A stretch of DNA of 24,375 nt, from the NCBI GenBank assembly GCA_022710245.1, contig JAKLHH010000006.1:1-24375 (forward strand). The letters run 5' to 3'. This document shows, piece after piece, positions 15,474-22,610 of the stretch. Both the position numbers and the translations under genes were made by a program. Numbering within the stretch: position 1 is the stretch's first letter; each line of letters begins with the position of its first letter. The DNA comes from Myxococcota bacterium. Lineage in GTDB: Bacteria; Myxococcota; Polyangia; GCA-2747355; JAKLHH01. The notes under the pieces were generated by a model. The model worked only from the letters and a program-made list of their open reading frames with translations. It did no database searches and was not told where the DNA came from.

Positions 15474-16742
15474 ATGAAGCTCTCGGTCGCCTGCAACTTC
15501 GATGACGCCCTCCTCGAGGGCCTCGACGGCTACCCCGTCTACGAGATCTACGGCAAGCTCACCGCCGATTACTTCGGCGGCGGGCGGCCCTCCTTCTACC
15601 TCCCCGAGGTGGACCGGCGCGGGCTCGAGCGCTTCGTCGCCCGCACGCACCAGCACGGGATCGCCTTCAACTACCTGCTCAACGCCTCGACCATGGCGAA
15701 CACCGAGTTCACCCGCGAGGGGCAGCGGGAGATGGAGGCGATGCTGGAGTGGCTCGACGGGATCGGCGTCGACTCCGTGACGGTGGCGAACGTCTTCTTC
15801 CTGCGCCTCTGCAAGCAGCGGCACCCGCGCCTGAAGGTGCGCGTCAGCTCGCACCGCTACACCGACAACGCGCGCAAGGTCCGCTTCTGGGTGGACAACG
15901 GCGCCGACTACATCGTCGTCTCCGAGGTGAACATCCACCGCGAGCTGAAGGTGCTCGAGGCGATGCAGCGCGCCGCCTGCGGCGTCGAGCTGCAGCTGAT
16001 CGTCAACAACTGGTGCCGCCAGGACTGCGCCATCGCGGGCAACCACGCGGTGGGGCTCTCGGCCGCCTCGCAGCGCGGGGCCCGCGGCTTCCCGCTCGAC
16101 TACTGCTCGCTCGTCTGCAACCAGCTCCGCCTCGAGGAGCCGGTGAACTACCTGCGCGCGAACTGGATCCGCCCCGAGGACCTGCACCTCTACGAGGAGC
16201 TCGGCTACCACAACTTCAAGATCGTCGAGCGCAACACGCCGACGCAGATCCTCCTCGAGCGGGTCAGGGCCTACGCCGGCCGGCGCTACGACGGGAACCT
16301 CCTCGACCTGGTGCAGAACTACGCCTACCCCGCCGAGAAGATCGGCGCCAGGGGGCGCGACGCCTGGTCGTACCGGCGGATGCTGAAGTACTTCATCAAG
16401 CCGCAGGCGGTGAACCTGCTCAAGTTCACCAAGGTGATCGAGTTCGGCCGCACGGCGAGCGTGCTCTACCCGCGCGTGGGCCCGAACCCGGTCTCCATCG
16501 ACAACCGCGCGCTCGACGGCTTCATGGAGCGCTTCCGCACCCAGGGCTGCCAGGACGTCGACTGCGAGAGCTGCCGCTACTGCCACGAGTGGGCCGACCG
16601 CGTGGTGAGGATCGACCCCGCGTGGAAGCAGCGGATGGCCGGGATCTACAGCGACCTCGTCGGTGAGATCGACTCCGGCCGCTTCTGGGACCCGTACCTG
16701 AAGACGATCGGCGAGCTCGCGCGCCGGATCGTGAGCGCCTGA
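15474..16742 (+). CDS. U32-family protein with two cysteine clusters (putative Fe-S, divergent)
   Basis: Cytosolic protein of 422 residues; the order of strands and motifs fits the U32 (peptidase U32-like) fold: LLNASTMAN (69-76), GVDSVTVANVFFLRL (98-112), VRVSSHRYTDNARKV (123-136) and GADYIVVSEVNIHREL (143-158). Four Cys follow where U32 proteins place their cluster ligands: Cys181, 185, 211 and 215. The family signature is diverged (NNWCRQDC where HGALC... is usual). A second cluster, Cys359-x4-Cys364-x2-Cys367-x2-Cys370, sits near the C-terminus. Known U32 members RlhA, TrhP and UbiU/UbiV are O2-independent hydroxylation factors with Fe-S centres that depend on prephenate; whether this one acts likewise is inference. 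The start at 15474 has AAGGAG 6 bp upstream. The stop is 2 bp from the oxidosqualene cyclase start, so the two are surely co-transcribed. Protease activity is not supported. Confidence 0.8.
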   Translation: MKLSVACNFDDALLEGLDGYPVYEIYGKLTADYFGGGRPSFYLPEVDRRGLERFVARTHQHGIAFNYLLNASTMANTEFTREGQREMEAMLEWLDGIGVDSVTVANVFFLRLCKQRHPRLKVRVSSHRYTDNARKVRFWVDNGADYIVVSEVNIHRELKVLEAMQRAACGVELQLIVNNWCRQDCAIAGNHAVGLSAASQRGARGFPLDYCSLVCNQLRLEEPVNYLRANWIRPEDLHLYEELGYHNFKIVERNTPTQILLERVRAYAGRRYDGNLLDLVQNYAYPAEKIGARGRDAWSYRRMLKYFIKPQAVNLLKFTKVIEFGRTASVLYPRVGPNPVSIDNRALDGFMERFRTQGCQDVDCESCRYCHEWADRVVRIDPAWKQRMAGIYSDLVGEIDSGRFWDPYLKTIGELARRIVSA

Positions 16743-16744
16743 CC

Positions 16745-18745
16745 ATGCCCGCGAGCCTGGCACCTGACCTCGGCCCGGAGGAGCGCCAGGGCGAGGCGGC
16801 GGCCCTCGGGTACGCCCTCGAGCGCGGAGCGGAGCGGCTCGTCTCCCTGCAGGAGCCCGACGGCGCCTGGCGCGGCGACTACGGCGGCCCGGGCTTCCTG
16901 CTGCCGCTCTACGTGATCGGCTGCCGCGCGGCGGGGCGCGAGCTCCCGCCCGCGTGGCGCGCGGGGATCGTGCGCACCCTCCGCGGGGTGCAGGCCGCCG
17001 ACGGGAGCTTCGGACTGCACGTGGAGACCGGCGGCAGCATGTTCGTCAGCGCGCTCGACTACGTGGCGCTCCGCTTCCTCGGCGTGCCCGCTGACGATCC
17101 GCAGGTCGCGCGCCTCCGTCGCTGGATCCGCGAGCACGGGACGCCGCTCGGCGCCGCGAGCTGGGGCAAGCTGATCCTCGCCGTGGTCGACCTCCATGAC
17201 TGGGACGGCGTGCGGCCGGTGCTGCCCGAGCTCTGGCTGCTGCCGACCGCCGCGCCGATCCACCCGGGGCGCCTCTGGTGCCACACGCGCCAGGTCTACC
17301 TGCCGATGGCCTGGCTCTACGGCCGCCGCGCGCGCGTGCCGGCGGACGGCCTCGTGCGCCAGCTCCGCGCGGAGCTCTACGACCAGCCCTACGAGGCCAT
17401 CCGCTGGCGTGACCACAGGGGTCGCCTCGCCGCCGGTGATCGGCTGGTGCCGACGACCGCGCTCCTCGGCCTCGCGCAGCGGGCGATGGCGCTCTACGAC
17501 GAGCACCACCCGCGCGGCCCGCGCGCGCTCGCGCTCGGCCAGCTCCTCGAGCACCTGCGGCACGAGGACGAGTCGACGCACTTCATCCGCATCGGACCGG
17601 TGAACGCCGTCCTCAACACGCTGGTCCACTTCTTCCGCGGCGCCGAGGGCGAAGCGGACCTGGCGCGGAGCTGGCCGGAGCTCGACCGCTACCTCTTCGA
17701 GGGCGAGGACGGGCTGAAGATGAACGGCTACAACTCCACCGCGCTCTGGGACACCGTCTTCGCCGTGCAGGCGATCCTGGCGAGCCCCCTCGGAGGCCGC
17801 CACGCCGAGGCGCTCGCACGCGCGCACGGCTACCTCACCGAGCAGCAGGTCCTCGAGGACGTGCGCGAGCCCGGGCGCTTCCACCGCCACGGCTCCGTCG
17901 GTGGCTGGCCCTTCTCCGACCGCCGGCACGGCTGGCCGATCAGCGACTGCACCGGCGAGGGGCTGCGCTGCGCGCTGGCGCTCGCGCCGCGGGTCGCCGA
18001 GCCGCTCCCCGCGTGGCGCCTCGAGGCGGCGGCGCGCCTGATCCTCTCGATGCAGAACGCGGACGGCGGCTGGGCGAGCTACGAGCGGCGTCGGGGCGGC
18101 GACTGGCTCGAGCTGCTGAACCCATCGCAGGTCTTCGCCAACATCATGGTCGAGCACTCGTACCCGGAGTGCACGGCCTCCTGCCTGCTGGGCCTGGCGC
18201 GGGTGCGCGGCCGCTTCCCGGCCCTCGAGGGCGCCATCGCGCGGGCGGTCCGGCGGGGCGAGCGCTTCCTCAGGCGCACGCAGCGCGCCGACGGGAGCTG
18301 GGAGGGGTCCTGGGGGGTCTGCTTCACCTACGGGACCTGGTTCGCCGCCGAGGGGCTCCTCGCCGCGGGCGCGAGCGCCTCGGACCCGGCGCTGCGCCGG
18401 GCCTGCGCCTTCCTCCGCGCGCGGCAGCTCGACGACGGTGGCTGGGGCGAGCGGGCGGAGAGCTGCCTCGAGCGCCGCTACCTCACGCTGCCCGCGAGGC
18501 ACGCGGTGCAGACCGCCTGGGCGCTCCTCACGCTCTGCGCCGCGGGCGAGGCGGGGGGCGCGGCGGCGGCGCGGGCGGCGCGCTCGCTGATCGAGCTGCA
18601 GGAGGAGAGCGGCGACTGGCCGCGCCAGACCCTCTGCGGCGTCTTCAACCGCACCACGCTGATCAACTACGAGAGCTACCGGCGCACGTTCCCCCTCTGG
18701 GCGCTCGGCCGCTACGCGCGAGCTCGCGGGCTCGCTCAGCGATAG
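16745..18745 (+). CDS. Oxidosqualene cyclase, cycloartenol-synthase type
   Basis: Cyclises 2,3-oxidosqualene to a protosteryl-type triterpenol, the entry to sterols; acts as a monotopic membrane enzyme. The 666 residues contain several QW-type repeats (LQEPDGAWRGDYGG, QNADGGWASYE, TQRADGSWEGSW, LDDGGWGE). Catalytic Asp401 is in ISDCTGE, the oxidosqualene cyclase form, with partner Cys402 and Cys476 (PECTAS); squalene-hopene cyclases have DxDD instead. HPGRLWCHTRQVYLP carries His180, equivalent to human His232. Tyr329, His395 and Ile399 match Arabidopsis cycloartenol synthase Tyr410, His477 and Ile481, so cycloartenol is the expected product rather than lanosterol. Deviations are NGYNSTALWDT for the usual QGYNGSQLWDT and PECT for VECT. 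It is translationally linked to the U32 gene. No squalene monooxygenase or sterol demethylase lies in the window. The 3' end overlaps the convergent gene by 10 bp. Confidence 0.93.
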   Translation: MPASLAPDLGPEERQGEAAALGYALERGAERLVSLQEPDGAWRGDYGGPGFLLPLYVIGCRAAGRELPPAWRAGIVRTLRGVQAADGSFGLHVETGGSMFVSALDYVALRFLGVPADDPQVARLRRWIREHGTPLGAASWGKLILAVVDLHDWDGVRPVLPELWLLPTAAPIHPGRLWCHTRQVYLPMAWLYGRRARVPADGLVRQLRAELYDQPYEAIRWRDHRGRLAAGDRLVPTTALLGLAQRAMALYDEHHPRGPRALALGQLLEHLRHEDESTHFIRIGPVNAVLNTLVHFFRGAEGEADLARSWPELDRYLFEGEDGLKMNGYNSTALWDTVFAVQAILASPLGGRHAEALARAHGYLTEQQVLEDVREPGRFHRHGSVGGWPFSDRRHGWPISDCTGEGLRCALALAPRVAEPLPAWRLEAAARLILSMQNADGGWASYERRRGGDWLELLNPSQVFANIMVEHSYPECTASCLLGLARVRGRFPALEGAIARAVRRGERFLRRTQRADGSWEGSWGVCFTYGTWFAAEGLLAAGASASDPALRRACAFLRARQLDDGGWGERAESCLERRYLTLPARHAVQTAWALLTLCAAGEAGGAAAARAARSLIELQEESGDWPRQTLCGVFNRTTLINYESYRRTFPLWALGRYARARGLAQR

Positions 18746-19776
18746 ACGCCGGTCCTCGGCGGCTCCGCGAGGAGCTCGACGAGCCGCGCGCCCGCCGCGA
18801 GGCGCCGCGGGTCGACCTCGACGCCGCTCCAGGTGAAGGAGACGCCCGAGGCTCCCGAGGCGAGCGTGCCCTCGCCCACGCTGGCGAGCGCCTGCGCTGC
18901 CTCGGGACCGAGCCGCCGCGCGAGCGCACCCTGGGTGGGCGCGGCAGCCGTGATCTCCAACGCCCTCACCTCGGCGCGCCCCGGCCGCTCGCACCAGGCG
19001 CGGGTCCTCGCGCGCCGCTCGAGGACGGGACCGAGGGTGACCGGCAGCGAGCCCAGCGAGACCCGGGGCGTGCCGTCCGGCGCGAGCACAGCGCCCTCGA
19101 GGCTCCGCAGCGCGCCGAGACCGAAGACGTCGGCGCTGGCGAGCTGAGCCACGAGCTGCAGCACGTCCTGGACCTGGCTCGCCAGCTCGTCCACGCGCTG
19201 GCTCTCGAGCCGGCAGCGGCCATCGAGGAGCTGGCGGCCGCTCTGGATCGAGAGCTGCGGGAGCCGGAGGGCGTGGAGCTCGCAGAGCGCCGGCGTGTAG
19301 CAGGCCTTGACCCGCTCGTCTCGGGAGCGCACCGAGAAGTTCGCGTCGAAGACCCGGTGCCCGAGCACCACGTCCGGCACACCCCGCTCGGTCCTCACCG
19401 ACTCCCAGATCCCCTCGGGCGCCACCGCGAACACGGGGCCGTCAGCGAGCAGCCAGCGCGCCTGCGCCAGCAGCTGGTAGCTGCCGTCGCCTCCCTGAGC
19501 GCAGCGCAGCACCACGGACGCCTGCCCGACGTGGTCGGGGGTGCCGAGCCGGGCGCGGCTCTCGTCGTCGGAGACGAAGGTGACGGAGACCCGGCCGGGC
19601 GGCGGGCTGGTGCTCCACCCGCTCGGCTCGGCGATGAGGAGCTGAGGCTGGAGCGCGAGCCGCCGCAGCACCTCGCCCCAGCGGGCGTCGGGCCGGCGGC
19701 CCCGCACCGCGGTGGCGACCGCGCTCACTCCCAGCACGCCGATGAGGCCGAGGAGGACGAAGGAGAAGGGGTCCAC
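18736..19776 (-). CDS. Membrane-anchored protein of unknown function
   Basis: Unrecognised 346-residue protein. Residues 5-23 form one N-terminal membrane helix (FVLLGLIGVLGVSAVATAV) with few charges before it, followed by Arg-rich RGRR, so the rest most likely lies in the cytoplasm if this is a reverse-signal anchor. The soluble part is a mix of alpha and beta, with 3 Cys (136-277 region) and no motif I can name. It ends with Val-Tyr-Arg. The start is GTG at 19776 with only a weak ribosome site; the hydrophobic segment starts directly after it, which favours this start. It is convergent with the oxidosqualene cyclase and overlaps its 3' end by 10 bp. The upstream gap holds two hairpins. There is no sign of a partner gene. 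Confidence 0.72.
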   Translation of the reverse strand: MDPFSFVLLGLIGVLGVSAVATAVRGRRPDARWGEVLRRLALQPQLLIAEPSGWSTSPPPGRVSVTFVSDDESRARLGTPDHVGQASVVLRCAQGGDGSYQLLAQARWLLADGPVFAVAPEGIWESVRTERGVPDVVLGHRVFDANFSVRSRDERVKACYTPALCELHALRLPQLSIQSGRQLLDGRCRLESQRVDELASQVQDVLQLVAQLASADVFGLGALRSLEGAVLAPDGTPRVSLGSLPVTLGPVLERRARTRAWCERPGRAEVRALEITAAAPTQGALARRLGPEAAQALASVGEGTLASGASGVSFTWSGVEVDPRRLAAGARLVELLAEPPRTGVYR

Positions 19777-19828
19777 CCGACCAGGCTAGCACAGGCATGC
19801 GCGCCTCGAAGCGGATCGACGACTACCG

Positions 19829-19883
19829 GACAATTTGCCCTGCTCGCGTCCTTCGGACGCTCCGCGATGAAGGGCAAATTATC
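19829..19883. repeat. REP-like hairpin element, copy 1
   Basis: Nested palindrome. The outer arms aatttgccct (19832-19841) and agggcaaatt (19871-19880) are perfect and extend 3 bp further with one mismatch. The inner stem gcgtcc-ttc-ggacgc (19846-19860) is perfect. The outer arms are AT-rich against a very GC-rich background. A 36-bp core (19841-19876) matches 22551-22586 at 31 of 36 positions. It lies 150 bp downstream of the beta-helix gene that ends at 20033, on the transcript's 3' side. Confidence 0.8.
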
Positions 19884-19961
19884 GCTCGGCGTGCGCGGCG
19901 TCGCCTCGCCCGAATTGTTGGTCGCGGCAGCTTCGCCCGACCGCCCGACCTGGGCGGCGCC

Positions 19962-19980
19962 GCGACAATACACTTGTCGC
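19962..19980 (-). terminator. Hairpin downstream of the first beta-helix gene
   Basis: A perfect 7-bp stem, gcgacaa (19962-19968) and ttgtcgc (19974-19980), with a 5-nt loop. It lies 52 bp beyond the stop of the gene ending at 20033. A second inverted pair, gtcgcggc (19921-19928) and gccgcgac (19959-19966), overlaps one arm, so two exclusive folds are possible. No T run follows on the minus strand. Confidence 0.45.
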
Positions 19981-20032
19981 CAACACGGATCGACGACGAG
20001 CGCCACCGCGCGCGGACGACCTCGCGGTCGGC

Positions 20033-21421
20033 CTACGGCCGCTCGTAGGCCCCGATGTCCGGCGCGCCGACGATCGGGTTGCCGCGGAGGTCGGTCGTGT
20101 CCACGGTGGCCTTGCCCTTGTTGATGGCCGGGCTGCCGGCGGCGAGGTTGAAGCCGTCGTCGGCGGTGAAGGGGAGGCCGTCCGCGCCGAGGACGCTCGT
20201 CGGATCGAGGAAGAGCGGGTCGCCCTGCAGGTTGGTCCCGCCGCCGGAGAAGAAGCCGTAGGTGCCCGGCCCCCAGAGCGAGTAGCGCGGCAGATCGCCC
20301 CAGACGATGCTGGTGTTGTCCGCGGGCGCAACGAAGATGTTGTTCACCGCCTCCCAGGAGCCGCTGCCGCCGAAGGTGGAGAAGACGTTGTAGAAGACGT
20401 TGTTCGAGATCCGCTGCGCGCCGCGGCTGGTCAGCTGGAAGACCGAGTAGGTGTCCTTGAAGACGTTGTAGGCGATGTCGACGCTCGCCCAGTGCGCGTC
20501 GAGCGTGAAGACCAGGTTGCCGCCGCCGCTGCCCGAGTCCCAGACCAGGTTGCGCTTGAAGACGAGGTCGCCGGCCTCGCAGCCGCCCCAGCACTGCTCG
20601 ATCAGGTCCGAGTGGCTCCCGTTGATGGAGATCCAGGGGGTGAAGACGCAGTGCTCGACCTTCAGGCTCGAGCGCGAGCTGGTGAGGAGCTTGATGTGGT
20701 CCTCGGCGCCGACCTGCTTGCCGAACCAGACGTGGTCCATGCTCATGCTGCCGGAGTAGATGCAGAGCGCGGCGCCGCCGTTGTCGGGGTTGGCCTTGCC
20801 GGTGAGGCGGACGTTCTTCAGCTCGAAGTGGTCCTCGTCCTTGTTGCTGTCGAGGATGACGAGGCAGCTCGCGTCGGCGATCATCTCGAACTTCGTCCAG
20901 TCCTTGCCGTCGATGGTGAGGTAGGGCTTCTCGATGCGGACGTAGCCCGCCCAGTACTCCGGCACCGGGGTGTTCGAGAAGTCGAAGGTGACCTTGCCGT
21001 CGTGCCCGGCCGCCGTCGAGCGCTCGAGGCGGATGCGGCCCGAGGCGGCGCCGCCCGCGGTCGGCACCAGACGCTTGGTGTAGGTGCCGCCCTCGAGCTC
21101 GATCCGGTCACCCGGCTTGACCGCGCTCCAGGCGATCTGATCGAGCTCCTTCCAGGCGGTCGCCCAGGACTTGCCGTCTGCGTTGCTGCCGGACTTCGAG
21201 ACGTACCAGGTGGTGCCCGTGAACGCGTCGGGCGTCGGGCCGCGATCGGCCAACGGCTTGCCCTCGGCGGCCGCACCGTCGACGGCGCCGGACTCGAGCG
21301 CCGGTCTCGCCTCGGGCGCGCTCGCATCGGAGGCGGGGCCCGGGCTCCCGGAGCAGGAGAGCGCCAGCGTCAGCGCTGCCGAGAACCCGAGCCCGGCGAG
21401 CCACGTGAGCCTCCGTCGCAT
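20033..21421 (-). CDS. Secreted right-handed beta-helix protein, probable lipoprotein
   Basis: Exported 462-residue protein. The signal sequence (1-22) ends LALSC, so Cys23 may be lipidated; an Ala/Pro/Ser/Asp-rich linker (24-68) follows. Residues about 70-110 (TTWYVSKSGSNADG, then KPGDRIELEGGTY) are the usual cap of pectate-lyase-like beta-helices, and the middle has Asn-ladder strands such as NNVFYNVF, NNIFVAP and YNVFKDTY. The C-terminus (AINKGKATVDTTDLRGNPIVGAPDIGAYE) is the closing motif of choice-of-anchor Q-type beta-helix proteins. No catalytic residues can be picked out, so polysaccharide lyase and adhesin roles are both possible. The ATG at 21421 has a strong AGGAGGTGA upstream. It is followed downstream by two hairpins, and the upstream gap contains the 15-bp repeat, so it is probably its own transcription unit. 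Confidence 0.88.
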   Translation of the reverse strand: MRRRLTWLAGLGFSAALTLALSCSGSPGPASDASAPEARPALESGAVDGAAAEGKPLADRGPTPDAFTGTTWYVSKSGSNADGKSWATAWKELDQIAWSAVKPGDRIELEGGTYTKRLVPTAGGAASGRIRLERSTAAGHDGKVTFDFSNTPVPEYWAGYVRIEKPYLTIDGKDWTKFEMIADASCLVILDSNKDEDHFELKNVRLTGKANPDNGGAALCIYSGSMSMDHVWFGKQVGAEDHIKLLTSSRSSLKVEHCVFTPWISINGSHSDLIEQCWGGCEAGDLVFKRNLVWDSGSGGGNLVFTLDAHWASVDIAYNVFKDTYSVFQLTSRGAQRISNNVFYNVFSTFGGSGSWEAVNNIFVAPADNTSIVWGDLPRYSLWGPGTYGFFSGGGTNLQGDPLFLDPTSVLGADGLPFTADDGFNLAAGSPAINKGKATVDTTDLRGNPIVGAPDIGAYERP

Positions 21422-21510
21422 GCGTCACCTCCTCGAGGAGGTCCGATCATCCCACGAGGGGCGCCGGCCCGGCAACGAGGCGAGCGAAGGTCCGCGGCGG
21501 TCCTGACGCT

Positions 21511-21585
21511 GCTTCAGTCCTGCAGGCTTCAGTCCTGCAGGCTTCAGTCCTGCAGGCTTCAGTCCTGCAGGCTTCAGTCCTGCAG
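21511..21585. repeat. Five perfect copies of a 15-bp tandem repeat across the Fic gene stop
   Basis: Five identical 15-bp units, gcttcagtcctgcag, start at 21511, 21526, 21541, 21556 and 21571. With the following g each unit contains the 8-bp palindrome cctgcagg. The last unit holds the TGA stop of the Fic-domain gene (21574-21576). Joined to the next bases it forms a hairpin with arms cttcag (21572-21577) and ctgaag (21587-21592). Because the unit is 15 bp and carries the stop, copy changes would not alter the protein. Confidence 0.95.
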
Positions 21586-22371
21586 GCTGAAGAGCTGGAA
21601 GCCCCGCGAGGGAGTGCCGTCGCCGGCGTAGCCGTAGCTCGGCCACTCCTCCTGGCCGCGCTGCGCCGCGCGCCGGAAGTAGTCGAGGGCGCCGGTGAGC
21701 CGCTTCGGGTTGGGGATGAAGGTGCCGCCGAAGGTGTCGAACGGGCTCGCCTGCCGGAAGTAGTCGGCGGCCGCGGCCTCGAGCGAGAGGTGGCGCGGGC
21801 GATAGCTGGCGGGGGCCAGCCCGTGCCGCAGCAGCGCGAGGTCCGCCATCAGGCGGGCCGTGCGGCCGTTGCCGTCGGGGAAGGCGTCGAGCGAGGAGAG
21901 GTTCCAGAGGATGCAGCCGGCGAGCTCCACCGGGTCGCGGCGCTCCAGCTCACGCCCCTGCGGCGAGGCGAGCCAGCGAAAGAACGGCGCCGGGTCGGCG
22001 CGGTAGCTGGCCTGGCCGCGGAGCCGCTCCGGGACCTCGCCCTCGGTGAGGAGGCGGTTCAGCGCGGTCGCCGTCTCCAGCGTGAGCGGCAGGCTGCGGT
22101 AGTTCGCCAGCACATGCTTCGCCGCCGCGCGGAAGCGCCGCTCCGAGGAGCGCGGCGTGAAGCGCACCTCCTGGTGGCCGGCGAAGGCGGCCGCGCCCTC
22201 GCGCTGGGTGGTGCGGCTCATCCTGCCCGACCCCTGCGTCATCATGCGCAGCAGGCAGACCCGCTCGCGGGGGGTGGGGGCCTCGGGCAGGCGCGCCCAG
22301 CAGAGCGGGCCAGGGGCGCAGAGCAGCAGGGCGACGGCGACAGCGACGGTGAGGAGGGCGCGTGCACGCAT
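21574..22371 (-). CDS. Secreted Fic-domain protein with degenerate active site
   Basis: 265 residues starting at ATG 22371. This start is chosen because residues 1-27 then form a signal peptide (Arg at 2 and 4, a Leu/Ala/Val core, cleavage near Cys-Trp-Ala); the frame open to 22575 adds only Arg/Pro-rich sequence. The Fic core spans about 75-200, with the motif DAFPDGNGRTAR at 162-173. Fic enzymes that transfer AMP or similar groups have HxFx(D/E)GNGRxxR; here the first residue is Asp162, codon GAC at 21888-21886. The rest (Phe164, Asp166, Gly167, Asn168, Gly169, Arg170, Arg173) is intact. No clear inhibitory helix motif (S/T)xxxE(G/N) is seen and no antitoxin gene is adjacent. It lies between two beta-helix protein genes on the same strand. 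It is probably periplasmic or exported; activity is doubtful or altered. Confidence 0.82.
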   Translation of the reverse strand: MRARALLTVAVAVALLLCAPGPLCWARLPEAPTPRERVCLLRMMTQGSGRMSRTTQREGAAAFAGHQEVRFTPRSSERRFRAAAKHVLANYRSLPLTLETATALNRLLTEGEVPERLRGQASYRADPAPFFRWLASPQGRELERRDPVELAGCILWNLSSLDAFPDGNGRTARLMADLALLRHGLAPASYRPRHLSLEAAAADYFRQASPFDTFGGTFIPNPKRLTGALDYFRRAAQRGQEEWPSYGYAGDGTPSRGFQLFSLQD

Positions 22372-22610
22372 GGCACCACGGAGTGCAAGCCGGGTGCCGG
22401 CGCGAGAGCCCCGCTGTCCTGCGGTTGGCGGGGCCGGGTCCTCCGAGAGTCGGCGGTGGGCCTGGCGAGGGTGCGGCCGCCGGTGCGCACGCGCTCTCAC
22501 CGAGGGTGGCCGGGACCCTGTCGCGCGTCCGCTGCTCATCACGGACCGCCTGCTCGCCTGCTTCGGAGGCTCCACGATGAGGGGCAGACGCTCCGTGAGG
22601 TCCCGCCCGC
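22372..22610. other. Intergenic region between the Fic and MYXO-CTERM genes
   Basis: The 239 bp should hold the Fic gene promoter (leftward). It contains a 7-bp inverted pair, gccccgc (22408-22414) and gcggggc (22428-22434), and the REP-like copy at 22539-22598. No recognisable promoter boxes or gene were found. Confidence 0.55.
22539..22598. repeat. REP-like hairpin element, copy 2
   Basis: The outer arms tcacgga (22539-22545) and tccgtga (22592-22598) are perfect. The core at 22551-22586 is 31/36 identical to copy 1 at 19841-19876. In the inner stem, one base pair differs from copy 1 on both sides (G-C changed to C-G), keeping the pairing, while another pair is lost. It lies 13 bp beyond the stop of the gene ending at 22611, on its 3' side, as copy 1 does for the other beta-helix gene. 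Confidence 0.75.

Noticed and set aside
15474..16742. Collagenase-like or general protease function for the U32 protein
   Set aside because: No protease active site is recognisable and the best-studied family members are hydroxylation factors; the peptidase name is historical.
16745..18745. Squalene-hopene cyclase as the identity of the cyclase
   Set aside because: The DxDD motif is absent; ISDCTGE, HPGRLWCH, PECTAS and the FNRTTLINYESYRRTFPLWALGRY region are oxidosqualene cyclase features.
21511..21585. CRISPR array or coding repeat
   Set aside because: There are no spacers between units, and the Fic frame stops within the first unit met on the minus strand, so the rest is non-coding.
22370..22388. 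A sigma54-like -24/-12 element reading tggcac ... tgca on the plus strand
   Set aside because: The GG to GC spacing is one base too long and no plus-strand gene follows.
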